A stretch of DNA of 43,889 bases from Chlamydiae bacterium SM23_39 (GTDB lineage: Bacteria; Chlamydiota; Chlamydiia; Chlamydiales; SM23-39), in NCBI GenBank assembly GCA_001303765.1, contig LJUH01000003.1:1-43889 (forward strand). The letters are read 5' to 3'. The position numbers were made by a program, and so were the translations under genes. The notes beneath the pieces are model-generated. The model was not told where the DNA came from, did not search any database, and was given only the letters and a program-made list of their open reading frames with translations. Shown here piece by piece: positions 34,971-43,235 of the stretch (positions are counted from its first letter, which is position 1; each line of letters starts with the position of its first letter).

Positions 34971-35419
34971 TGGATGAGATAATAGACCCTATTAGAAAGG
35001 TTAAAATAAAAAAGTTGCCAGAAGAGATGGTGAGACAAGAGCTTTTAAATAAGATGATCTTATTAGGGTATCCTAAGGAATATATAGCAGTGGAAAAGGA
35101 TCTTAAAAGTTTACCTCATCTTAAAGATACAGATTATAAATTCCCACAAAGAAGGATAGATATTATATGTTTTTCAAAAAAAATAAATATTTATCCTATT
35201 TTATTAATAGAGTGTAAGGCTGAAAAAATAGATGAAATAGCAGAACAGCAGGTTATTGGATATAATTATTTTGTTAATGCATATTTTTTTTCTTTGGCTA
35301 ATAAAGAAGAAATTAAAACTTATTGGTATGATAAGAAAAAAAATAGATATTTGTTTGTAGATTTTCTACCATCATATAAACAACTTATATATGCTATCGA
35401 AGATAAAGAATTGCTCTGA
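34970..35419 (+). CDS. stand-alone HsdR-N-like (PD-(D/E)xK) domain protein
   Basis: 149 residues resembling the N-terminal nuclease domain of type I restriction R subunits. MVRQELLNKMILLGYPK is the usual lead-in helix. RRIDIICF provides the Asp (64) and ILLIECKAE the E-x-K (81, 83). There is no helicase part and no restriction methylase nearby, so this is not a restriction system. The ATG overlaps the hpf stop by 1 nt. Its 3' end overlaps the next gene by 29 nt. Its function in the operon is unknown. Confidence 0.75.
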   Translation: MDEIIDPIRKVKIKKLPEEMVRQELLNKMILLGYPKEYIAVEKDLKSLPHLKDTDYKFPQRRIDIICFSKKINIYPILLIECKAEKIDEIAEQQVIGYNYFVNAYFFSLANKEEIKTYWYDKKKNRYLFVDFLPSYKQLIYAIEDKELL

Positions 35420-37004
35420 AGAAGAATTTGAGAAAAATCTGAAAATCTTTGAAAAAAGATTTTTATCTGATTTTTCTAAAAAGTTTTTTTTTCTAAAAAA
35501 TATTAAAAAAAAACAAATTGTAAAAAATAATTTTCAGATAAAAGATTATGAAAAAATAAATTTTTTAGAAGATGAAATAGATACCCTTATAATATATGGA
35601 ATTGAAGCAGGATATTTTTATTTTTTTTTGAAAAAATTTATAGAAGATAAAAAAATAAAAAAGATTATTTTTTTAGAAGAAGATTTTTTTTTATTAGAAA
35701 GATTTTTGAAAAAAAATATTGCTAAAATAATTTTAAAAAATAAAAAGATAGAGATCTGTTTTATTACTGATTTAAAAGAGGATCTAAAAAATATTATATG
35801 GAATAATGTTCTTTCAAAAAATAAAATTGTCTCTTTTTATAAGAGTAAAATAAAGAAAAACAGATTTTTTGAAATAAAAAAAATATTTGAGCATTTATCT
35901 CTTGGAATAGAACTTTTAGGTTATAATTATAAAGATTTTGGGAAAAAACATTTTAAAAACTTTTTTTTTAACCTTTCTAAAATTAAAAAGTTTAGAACTA
36001 TTGTTGATTTGAAAGATGCGTTTAAAGATATTCCTGCTATTATTTGTGGGGCAGGCCCCTCATTAGAAAAAGATATGTTTCATATAAATAATTTAAAAGA
36101 TAAAGCTATCATATTTGCAGGAGGGACAGCAATAGATATTTTATTGAAGAATAATGGTTTTTTTCATTTTGCTGCTAATATAGATAAAAATATTAGTTTT
36201 AATAATTCTATTTTTGATAGCTTTTTTTTATATCAAAATCAGCTTTCATATCAAAATTTAAATAGCATTAATGGAGAAAAAATTTTAGCTTTAAATTCTT
36301 CAGAATATCCCTTAGAAAAAGAGATATGTAGAAGATTGAAAATAGATGATGGTAAAATAGATATTGGATGGACTGTTGGTACATTTTTAATAAAAATAGC
36401 AGAATTTTTTGGATGTAATCCTATAATTTTGACAGGGTTAGATTTTTCTTTTAAGAAAAATAAATATGCTAAGATAGATAAAGAGGATAAGGAAAAAATA
36501 TTTTTAAAAGATAAAAATATTTTTAGTAGAAAAGATTGGATTTTAGCTGTTTCATGGATAGAAGATTTTATATTTAATAATAAAAAAATATTTTTTTGTA
36601 ACACTGTAGATAGTGGAATGATAAAAAATATTTTATCTATTCCTTTGTTAGAAGTAGAGAAAAGATTTTTAAAAGAAAAAAAAGATATTATTTCTATTAT
36701 CCATCAAAAACTACAAAGTAAAGAGGAGATAAATATAAAAGAGATAGAAAAAGTTATTGATGATTTGGAATATGATATAGAGATATGTATAGATAGTTTT
36801 AATCGTTTATCATTTAAAAACCTTGAAAATAATATTTTTTATAAATTACATCTCCAACCTATCTGGAATATTTTTAAATATTTTTTTAAAAATAAAATAG
36901 ATATGAAAAATAAAACGATATATAGAATAAATAAAATTGTTTTTTTTAAAAATGTATCTAAAGAGTTTTTAAAAGAGGTTAAGATATGGAGAAATATGCT
37001 TTAG
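35391..37004 (+). CDS. DUF115 (MAF/MptE-like) protein, first copy
   Basis: 537 residues. The core motif is IICGAGPSLEKD (about 217-228), followed by AIIFAGGTAIDIL, and later GWTVGTFLIKIAEFFGCNPI and ILTGLDFSF. This is the DUF115 fold found in motility-associated glycosylation factors and in MptE pterin kinase. In flagellated bacteria such proteins add nonulosonic acids to flagellin. There is no flagellum here, so another acceptor is likely. About 200 residues at the N-terminus are very Lys/Phe/Ile-rich. It is a paralogue of the protein at 37554 and overlaps both neighbours (29 nt and 19 nt). Confidence 0.75.
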   Translation: MLSKIKNCSEEEFEKNLKIFEKRFLSDFSKKFFFLKNIKKKQIVKNNFQIKDYEKINFLEDEIDTLIIYGIEAGYFYFFLKKFIEDKKIKKIIFLEEDFFLLERFLKKNIAKIILKNKKIEICFITDLKEDLKNIIWNNVLSKNKIVSFYKSKIKKNRFFEIKKIFEHLSLGIELLGYNYKDFGKKHFKNFFFNLSKIKKFRTIVDLKDAFKDIPAIICGAGPSLEKDMFHINNLKDKAIIFAGGTAIDILLKNNGFFHFAANIDKNISFNNSIFDSFFLYQNQLSYQNLNSINGEKILALNSSEYPLEKEICRRLKIDDGKIDIGWTVGTFLIKIAEFFGCNPIILTGLDFSFKKNKYAKIDKEDKEKIFLKDKNIFSRKDWILAVSWIEDFIFNNKKIFFCNTVDSGMIKNILSIPLLEVEKRFLKEKKDIISIIHQKLQSKEEINIKEIEKVIDDLEYDIEICIDSFNRLSFKNLENNIFYKLHLQPIWNIFKYFFKNKIDMKNKTIYRINKIVFFKNVSKEFLKEVKIWRNML

Positions 37005-37567
37005 AAGAGAGTAAATTAATAATAAAAGATGAGGAGATAAGGATAGATATAGAGGAAGATTTTTTTCTTCCTAGTTTTGGGAAAAAGTATAATGAATGTG
37101 ATGTTGTTGTAAAAAGAGATAAAAAAGTAAAAGAGGTATTTTTTGAAAAAGATAATAAAAAATTTGGAGAAAAGATTGTATTATATGAAAATGGAGTTAT
37201 AGCATCATCCTGTTTTTATCTTTATGATGAGTTACATGGCCCTTCTACCTTTTATTCTAAAGATAAAAAAATTTTATCTATTACTTGGTTTTATAAAGGT
37301 AAAAGAGAGGGTAAAAGTAAAAGGTATTATTCTTCAGGTAAGATCTATTGTATAGAGAGATATAAAGATAATTTAATGGAGGGAGAGCAAAAATATCTTT
37401 ATGAAAATGGAAGATGTAGGTCGATGATCTATTATAAGAAAGGCATTTTATGTAAGAAAGCTTTGTTATATTGGGATAATGGAAATATTAAAAGAGAGGT
37501 TGATTTTGAGGAGGGGAGAGATAATATTTATGATGAAGAAGGATCTTTGATATATGAAAAAAAATAA
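36986..37567 (+). CDS. MORN-like (YwqK-type) repeat protein
   Basis: 193 residues. From about residue 65 five to six imperfect repeats of about 22 residues read YENGVIASSCFYLYDELHGP, FYKGKREGKSKRYYSSGKI, YKDNLMEGEQKYLYENGRC and YYKKGILCKKALLYWDNGNI. This is the MORN-2/YwqK pattern of beta-hairpins. There is no signal peptide or membrane helix. YwqK-like proteins are sometimes called antitoxins, but nothing here supports that. The gene sits between the two DUF115 genes and overlaps both (19 and 14 nt), so it is likely part of the same activity. Confidence 0.7.
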   Translation: MEKYALEESKLIIKDEEIRIDIEEDFFLPSFGKKYNECDVVVKRDKKVKEVFFEKDNKKFGEKIVLYENGVIASSCFYLYDELHGPSTFYSKDKKILSITWFYKGKREGKSKRYYSSGKIYCIERYKDNLMEGEQKYLYENGRCRSMIYYKKGILCKKALLYWDNGNIKREVDFEEGRDNIYDEEGSLIYEKK

Positions 37568-39239
37568 GGTTTTTAAAAAAAATTTAGATCTTTTTGTAAA
37601 AAGATATCCTTATTTTATTTTTTTTAAAGATTTTGTAACTTTACCAAAAAAAAATAAAAAGAAAAAAAATTTTTCCTTTTTGAATTTAAAAGATAAAGAG
37701 GTTGTTTATGTATATGGATTAGAGATAAATGATATGTATTTTTTTTTAAAAAGATGGATAGAAAAAAAAAATAGAGATCTTATTTTTATAGAAGAGGATA
37801 AAGATAATTTTTTTTTATTTTTGCAGGAAGAAGAAGCTTATGAGATTATAAAAAATCCTAATATACATATCTATTTCAAATATGAGGATGAAGATCTTTT
37901 TTTAGATAAAATAATTAGAAATTTCCCATTAAATAAAATAGAGATATTAAACAATTCTGAAGAGAAAAAATTTTTAAAAATAAAAGAAAAAATTCTTAGA
38001 AAGGTTGTATATCATTCAGCTTCTTTTGTTGATAGCCTTTATTCTTATATGAATTTTAAAAATTTTAAGGAAAATATAAAAAAATTAAATAAATCATTTT
38101 TTGTTAACTCTTTGAAAGATAAATTTAAAAATATTCCAATAATAATTTGTGGAGCAGGAACTTCTTTAGAAAAAAATATTGATCTTTTAAAAAAATTAGA
38201 TAATAAAGCATTAATAATAGCAGGAGGATCTGCCATAACAGCTTTATCTTACCATAATGTTTTTCCCCATTTTGGTGTTGTTATAGATCCTAATTTAGAA
38301 GAGTTTGAAAGGATGAAAAAATCAACTTTTTTTGAGATACCTATCCTTTATACTACAAGAGTACATAAAGATGTTTTAACAGCATTTAATGGAGCTTTGG
38401 GATATTTTAAATCTTCTGCAGGAGGCATAGAAGCTAAATGGATAGAAGATAGATTGAATATAAAAGGAGAGCTTATAGATAAAAAGTTGGATAGAGAAGC
38501 TTTTTCTGTTACAACTATGAACTTAGCTATAGCTAAGTTTTTAGGGGGTAATCCTATAATATTATGTGGGGTAGATCTGTCTTATAATGAAGGAAGGCGC
38601 TATTGTTCAGGAGTTGTTTCTAATAATTTTTTTTCAAAAAATAAGGATTTAAAGGATTGTGGAGATATTATTTTTGAAAAAAATAATGTTAAAGGAAAAA
38701 AGGTAAAAACTAATTTAAGATGGATAATGGAAGCTGATAGTATCTCTTCATATATAAAAAATTTTAAAAATTTAAACATTATAAATGTATCTGAAGGAAT
38801 AGAGTTGAGAGGTGCGGAGAATAGAAGTTTAAAAGATATTTTTAAAATTTTTAAAGAAGAGATAGATTTAAAAGGATATATCCATAACCTTATTAATGAT
38901 AGTTATTTAAATTTAGATGTTAAAAAGTTTTTTTTTGAAATAAAAAAAAGTTTTTTAAGATCAAAAAAAAATGTTTTCAATATCTTAAAAGAGATAAAAA
39001 AGATCATAGATAATAAAGAATTTGAGAGAGAAAATAGTTCTGGTATTATTTTAGAAGAGTTTGAGTTAGAGAGAGAGGTTGCATATAATTATTTTTTGAA
39101 AGAAGCTAAGGATGCTTTTATTAGATATTTACATAGATATTATAAACCATTTAATGAGGGATTTAAGAAAAAAGATCATTGGAATATGAGATATGATTAT
39201 TGGAAAGGTATTTATTCTATAATAAAAAAATATAATTAA
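37554..39239 (+). CDS. DUF115 (MAF/MptE-like) protein, second copy
   Basis: 561 residues, paralogous to the protein at 35391. Motifs: IIICGAGTSLEKN (about 196-208), ALIIAGGSAITALS, HFGVVIDPN, and later AIAKFLGGNPIILCGVDLSY. It keeps the Asp in VIDPN, which the first copy has as NIDKN, so the two may differ in activity. The C-terminal third is helical. As above, a glycosyltransferase role is more likely than pterin kinase in a bacterium, but this is inference. It is the last gene of the hpf operon; der follows with its own promoter. Confidence 0.75.
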   Translation: MKKNKVFKKNLDLFVKRYPYFIFFKDFVTLPKKNKKKKNFSFLNLKDKEVVYVYGLEINDMYFFLKRWIEKKNRDLIFIEEDKDNFFLFLQEEEAYEIIKNPNIHIYFKYEDEDLFLDKIIRNFPLNKIEILNNSEEKKFLKIKEKILRKVVYHSASFVDSLYSYMNFKNFKENIKKLNKSFFVNSLKDKFKNIPIIICGAGTSLEKNIDLLKKLDNKALIIAGGSAITALSYHNVFPHFGVVIDPNLEEFERMKKSTFFEIPILYTTRVHKDVLTAFNGALGYFKSSAGGIEAKWIEDRLNIKGELIDKKLDREAFSVTTMNLAIAKFLGGNPIILCGVDLSYNEGRRYCSGVVSNNFFSKNKDLKDCGDIIFEKNNVKGKKVKTNLRWIMEADSISSYIKNFKNLNIINVSEGIELRGAENRSLKDIFKIFKEEIDLKGYIHNLINDSYLNLDVKKFFFEIKKSFLRSKKNVFNILKEIKKIIDNKEFERENSSGIILEEFELEREVAYNYFLKEAKDAFIRYLHRYYKPFNEGFKKKDHWNMRYDYWKGIYSIIKKYN

Positions 39240-39257
39240 TAAGATTTTTTTATAAAC

Positions 39258-39287
39258 TTGATATGACTATTGTTTTTATAATAAAAT
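39258..39287 (+). promoter_or_regulatory. promoter of der with leaderless geometry
   Basis: TTGATA (39258-39263), an 18-nt spacer, TAAAAT (39282-39287), then 6 nt to ATG 39294. TATAAT at 39277-39282 overlaps and could serve as an alternative -10. No ribosome binding site precedes the ATG. Confidence 0.55.
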
Positions 39288-39293
39288 AGTATT

Positions 39294-40565
39294 ATGAAAT
39301 TAGCAATAGTTGGAAGACCTAATGTAGGTAAATCATCTTTATTCAATAGAATCTGCAAAAAAAGAGTTTCTATTGTAACAGCCGATGAAGGAGTTACAAG
39401 AGATAGGATATATTTTGAAACAGATTTTTTTGGTAAAAAATTTGAAATTATAGATACAGGGGGAATAGTTATTAACTCTAAAGAAAATTTTTTAAAAGAG
39501 ATTCTTTTTCAAGCTAATGTTGCTATAGAAGAAGCTGATGTTATTATTATGGTGGTGGATGGTAAAGTAGGGCTTACTCTTTTAGATAAAGATATTTCTA
39601 AAATTTTGATTAAATCAAATAAAAAAATAGTTTTAGCTATCAATAAAATAGATGATTTAGAGAGAGAATATAAAGTAGAAGAGTTTTATAGTTTAGGAAT
39701 AAAGAGTATTATAAAAATATCTTCTCTTCATGGATATGGGATTGAAGATTTATTAGAAAAAGCATTTGAAGGGATAGATGAAAAAGATAATCAGATAGAT
39801 TGTTCTATAAAGATTGCTATTTTAGGAAAGCCTAATGTAGGAAAATCAACCTTTTTAAATTATTTGTTAAAGGAAAAGAGAGCTATTGTTAGCAAAACTC
39901 CTGGAACTACTAGAGATTGTGTGGATTCAAAGATAGAAATAAATGGAAATATATATAATTTTATTGATACAGCGGGGATAAAGAGAAAAAATAAGGAAAA
40001 GGATATTATAGGTAAATTTTCTTATATAAGAACGATGGAAGCTGTGAAAAGAGCAGATATTTGTATTTTGATGATAGATGCTATTGATGGTATTAGTAAT
40101 ATTGATAAAAAGATATTATCTTATATTAAAGAAAATGGTAGAGATATCATTTATTTAATAAATAAATGTGATCTTTTATCTGATAAGAAAAAAATTAATC
40201 AATGGATAGAGGATAATAAAGTACAGGGTTTTTTAGCTTCTGCTAAAACAGGAGAAAATATAGATAAAATTTTTTATTTTATAGAAAAAATAAGAAAAAT
40301 GCAAAATACTAAAATACCTACATCGGAATTAAATAGATTTATGGATCTTTGTATAAAGAGATGTCATCCTACTATGATTAAAGGAAAAAGACTTAAAATT
40401 TATTATTTAACTCAGATAGGAACAGCTCCTTTAAAATTTTTACTTTTTGTGAATAATCCTTTTCTTTTTGAAAATTCATATAAAAAATATCTTATTAATC
40501 AGTTTAAAAAAATGTTTTCTTTAGAAGGTGTTTCTCTTTTTTTTAATATAAAAAAAAGAATTTAA
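39294..40565 (+). CDS. der: ribosome assembly GTPase Der (EngA)
   Basis: 423 residues with two tandem GTPase domains and a KH-like C-terminal domain. G1 motifs are GRPNVGKSSLFNR (7-19) and GKPNVGKSTFLNY (about 177-189). G3 motifs are DTGG and DTAG, and G4 motifs NKID and NKCD. Der acts in maturation of the 50S subunit. The short ATG leader and the absence of a Shine-Dalgarno suggest a leaderless mRNA. Confidence 0.96.
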   Translation: MKLAIVGRPNVGKSSLFNRICKKRVSIVTADEGVTRDRIYFETDFFGKKFEIIDTGGIVINSKENFLKEILFQANVAIEEADVIIMVVDGKVGLTLLDKDISKILIKSNKKIVLAINKIDDLEREYKVEEFYSLGIKSIIKISSLHGYGIEDLLEKAFEGIDEKDNQIDCSIKIAILGKPNVGKSTFLNYLLKEKRAIVSKTPGTTRDCVDSKIEINGNIYNFIDTAGIKRKNKEKDIIGKFSYIRTMEAVKRADICILMIDAIDGISNIDKKILSYIKENGRDIIYLINKCDLLSDKKKINQWIEDNKVQGFLASAKTGENIDKIFYFIEKIRKMQNTKIPTSELNRFMDLCIKRCHPTMIKGKRLKIYYLTQIGTAPLKFLLFVNNPFLFENSYKKYLINQFKKMFSLEGVSLFFNIKKRI

Positions 40566-40614
40566 TATTTTTAAAATATTAAAAATAATTTTTTTTTTTG
40601 TTATTACTATAATT

Positions 40615-42375
40615 ATGAAAAGAAGAGTTTTTAAAACAGATGTATCTGCTTTACCATTTTTTAGAGATATAAAAAAATATAACCCAAATTTTATTAAATA
40701 TGATCTTTTATCTTCTTTTTCTGTTGCTCTTTTAACCATTCCTCAATCTATAGCGTATTCTATGTTAGCAGGATTGCCACCTATTGCAGGATTGTTTTCT
40801 GCTATTTTTGGATGTATTTTTGTAGGATTTTTTGGTTCTTCTAAATATTTGATACCTGGACCTACAACAGCTATGGCTATTCTTATACAGACTAGCATTT
40901 CTGATGTTATATATAATTACTTTCCCACTATTCAAGGAGCAGAGAGAGATGTTTTATATCTTAATATTTTATTACATATTGTGTTGATAATAGGGATTGT
41001 TCAAATAATCTTTGGATTTTTTAATATGGGGAAAGTATTACATTTTGTGAGCAGATCAGTAATTTTAGGGTATTTTGCGGGAGTTATTATTGCTATTTTT
41101 GTAAATCAGCTTTATCCTCTTTTTGGAATAAGCGATTCTCTTAATTCTAATCCTACTATTTTAAAATTTTTTGATGTTATCTTAAGGATAAAAGAGATAA
41201 ATATTTATAGTTTAATGTTAGGAGCGTTAGCAACGGGATTTTTAATTTTTTTTAATAGGAAATTTCCTAAAATTCCAAATTCTTTTTTAATGATAATTAT
41301 CATCTCTCTGATAGTCTATTTTTTTAATAGATATCTTTTAAAAGAAGATTTTCATATCTTTTCTATAAAAGATATAAAAATTTTTACTTTAGAAAAAATT
41401 AGATTTCATCTACCTTCTTTAAATTTTAAAATAGTAAAACTTATATTCCCTTCAGCTTTAGCTATCTCTTTATTAGGTATTTTAGAGATATTTTCTGCTT
41501 CTAAATCTATAGAAGAGGAGAGTAAAAATGATATAAATTATAATCAAGAGGTGTTTTCTTTTGGATTAAGTAACCTATTTTTATCTATGATATCATTTGC
41601 TATGCCTGCTTCTGGAAGTATTTCTAGAACTCTTTTTAATTATAGACTAGGAGCTAAAAGTAGGATCTCTGCTATTTTATCGGGTATATTTGTTGCTATT
41701 TGCATTTTTTTTGGATGGGTATTTATAAAACATATTCCATTAATTGCTTTATCGGCTATTTTGATAGCTTTATTACCAACTTTTTTAGATTATAGACAAA
41801 TTAAGTTTTGTTTTACTGTAACTAAAGGAGATGCTTTAGTATTTTTATTAACTTTGTTTTCTTGTCTTGTATTTAGCTTGAGTGTTGCTTTTTTTATAGG
41901 TATTACTTTATCGATTATCTTTTATTTAAGAAGAGCCGCAGTTCCTCATGTTGTTGAATATTTTTTTAATAAATCTGGAAGGTTGGTTTTATTATCAGAG
42001 AAAAAAAGAGTTTATAGTAAGATAAGAATTATTGGTATAGCTGGAGAACTTTTTTTTGCTAGTGTTGACCTTTTTCAAAAAGCTACTCAGAAAGTTTTAA
42101 AAGATTCATATGTTAAAGTGATAATTTTAAGACTTAACAATGTATATTATATGGATGCTTCAATGTGTTATGCTATTTTAAAATTGTATGAGCATTTGAA
42201 AAGTAGCAATCGATATTTTTTAATATCGGGGGTGACTCCAGAAATAGGAAAGATCTTTTTAAGATCAGGGTTTTTAAAAAAGATAGGAAAAGAAAATATT
42301 TTTTTTACTGATGAAACTCGCCCTCAACTTTCTACATGGAGAGCTTGTTTAAGGGCGGGAGAATTAACTGTTTAA
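40615..42375 (+). CDS. SulP-family anion transporter with STAS domain
   Basis: 586 residues. The membrane domain (about 25-440) has the SLC26/SulP start DLLSSFSVALLTIPQSIAYS and GLPPIAGLFSAIFGCIF, then FGSSKYLIPGPTTAMAIL. The C-terminal cytoplasmic STAS domain (about 465-575) has MDASMCYAILKLYEHLKSS. Members carry sulfate, bicarbonate, fumarate or other anions; the substrate cannot be told here. The ATG lies 1 nt after TATAAT (40608-40613), too close for this box to act as the promoter of this start. Its 3' end overlaps the convergent Inc-like gene by 12 nt. Confidence 0.9.
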   Translation: MKRRVFKTDVSALPFFRDIKKYNPNFIKYDLLSSFSVALLTIPQSIAYSMLAGLPPIAGLFSAIFGCIFVGFFGSSKYLIPGPTTAMAILIQTSISDVIYNYFPTIQGAERDVLYLNILLHIVLIIGIVQIIFGFFNMGKVLHFVSRSVILGYFAGVIIAIFVNQLYPLFGISDSLNSNPTILKFFDVILRIKEINIYSLMLGALATGFLIFFNRKFPKIPNSFLMIIIISLIVYFFNRYLLKEDFHIFSIKDIKIFTLEKIRFHLPSLNFKIVKLIFPSALAISLLGILEIFSASKSIEEESKNDINYNQEVFSFGLSNLFLSMISFAMPASGSISRTLFNYRLGAKSRISAILSGIFVAICIFFGWVFIKHIPLIALSAILIALLPTFLDYRQIKFCFTVTKGDALVFLLTLFSCLVFSLSVAFFIGITLSIIFYLRRAAVPHVVEYFFNKSGRLVLLSEKKRVYSKIRIIGIAGELFFASVDLFQKATQKVLKDSYVKVIILRLNNVYYMDASMCYAILKLYEHLKSSNRYFLISGVTPEIGKIFLRSGFLKKIGKENIFFTDETRPQLSTWRACLRAGELTV

Positions 42376-42963
42376 TTTTTTTGAATATCTTTTATTATAT
42401 GAAGAGCATGTTCCCCACATAAAACCTGTAAATGTAGAAAAAAAATGAATAGATAAAAAAGAGGATATTATAACAGGAAAAGTTGCAGAAGTGATTTTTT
42501 TTATTAAAGAAGAACTTTTTTTTAAGAAAAATATTCTTCCAACTATAGGACCTAAAGAAGATAAAACTCCAACTGATATAGAAAAAAGATATCCTATTAA
42601 TAAAAATTTTATAAATAAACAAATAGAAGGAATAATAGCATCTTTTTTTGAGATGCGACCTAACATAAAACCTCCTATTATATGTATTATTAAAGAAGAA
42701 CCTATTGTTGTTGATAAGATATTTGTAAAAAATAATATGGTTATTTTTGTAATTAAGTATATTTGATCGGATAAAATAAAAAAATTGGTTATTATGGAAG
42801 AGAAGGAAGCAGTTAAAGATACTATAGGAGTAAAAGAGATGATAGCTAATACATTTAATAACACTATTTTTGAGATGATGTTTGTACATAAGGTTAATTT
42901 TTTAGAATTAATTAAATGATTTATTTTATTAAAAATATTTTCTTGTGCTATTTCTTTGACCAT
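42364..42963 (-). CDS. four-helix membrane protein, Inc-like
   Basis: 199 residues. Hydrophobic segments lie at about 28-52, 68-100, 112-146 and 152-184, in two pairs. There is a polar N-terminus of about 25 residues and a basic tail (NKRYSKKLNS). No signal peptide is seen. The final pair contains FPVIISS, like LPVIIGSS in the protein at 33280, and the layout is the double bilobed one of the protein at 23358. It could be an Inc protein or an ordinary small inner-membrane protein. A second minus-strand frame over the same bases is rich in Tyr, Phe and Ile and is a shadow. Confidence 0.55.
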   Translation of the reverse strand: MVKEIAQENIFNKINHLINSKKLTLCTNIISKIVLLNVLAIISFTPIVSLTASFSSIITNFFILSDQIYLITKITILFFTNILSTTIGSSLIIHIIGGFMLGRISKKDAIIPSICLFIKFLLIGYLFSISVGVLSSLGPIVGRIFFLKKSSSLIKKITSATFPVIISSFLSIHFFSTFTGFMWGTCSSYNKRYSKKLNS

Positions 42964-43000
42964 ATAAATAAATTTTTTTAATTTTGAATTATTTATAATT

Positions 43001-43192
43001 TTATATCAAATGGTTTTTTATGGAAGCAAGGGAAGTTACAGGAAAAGTCTGATTCTCGGATGTAGTTTGATTTGTTATTTTTTCCAAATCTATCATATTT
43101 TTTAGTGCTTTAAACACTATTGATTTTCTAGTAGAAAAATATTTTTCTTTACCTGCAATTTTCATCAAATTCCTATATTTATTGAGTTGCAT
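43001..43192 (-). CDS. small hypothetical ORF, doubtful
   Basis: 63 residues, basic at the N-terminus (MQLNKYRNLMKIAGKEKYF) and Ser/Thr/Asn-rich after. No family recognised and no clear Shine-Dalgarno; a TAATAT-like sequence touches the ATG. It may be a fragment of a gene disrupted near the intron insertion. Confidence 0.3.
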   Translation of the reverse strand: MQLNKYRNLMKIAGKEKYFSTRKSIVFKALKNMIDLEKITNQTTSENQTFPVTSLASIKNHLI

Positions 43193-43235
43193 ATTATTTT
43201 TTTGTTTTTTATTTATTTAAAACCTGAACTTTGGG

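Noticed and set aside
34970-35419. HsdR-like domain as part of a type I restriction system
   Set aside because: There is no helicase region, no methylase and no specificity subunit nearby. Only the nuclease-like N-terminal domain is present.
36986-37567. YwqK-like protein as the antitoxin of a toxin-antitoxin pair
   Set aside because: The database name is loose. The neighbours are long DUF115 proteins, not a toxin, and the repeats are MORN-like.
40608-40613. TATAAT as the promoter -10 of the SulP gene
   Set aside because: It ends 1 nt before the ATG, so transcription would start inside the coding sequence, and no later start keeps the conserved N-terminus.
42395-42889. Long minus-strand frame rich in Tyr, Phe and Ile
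   Set aside because: It is a shadow of the membrane protein at 42364-42963, with extreme composition and no start signal.
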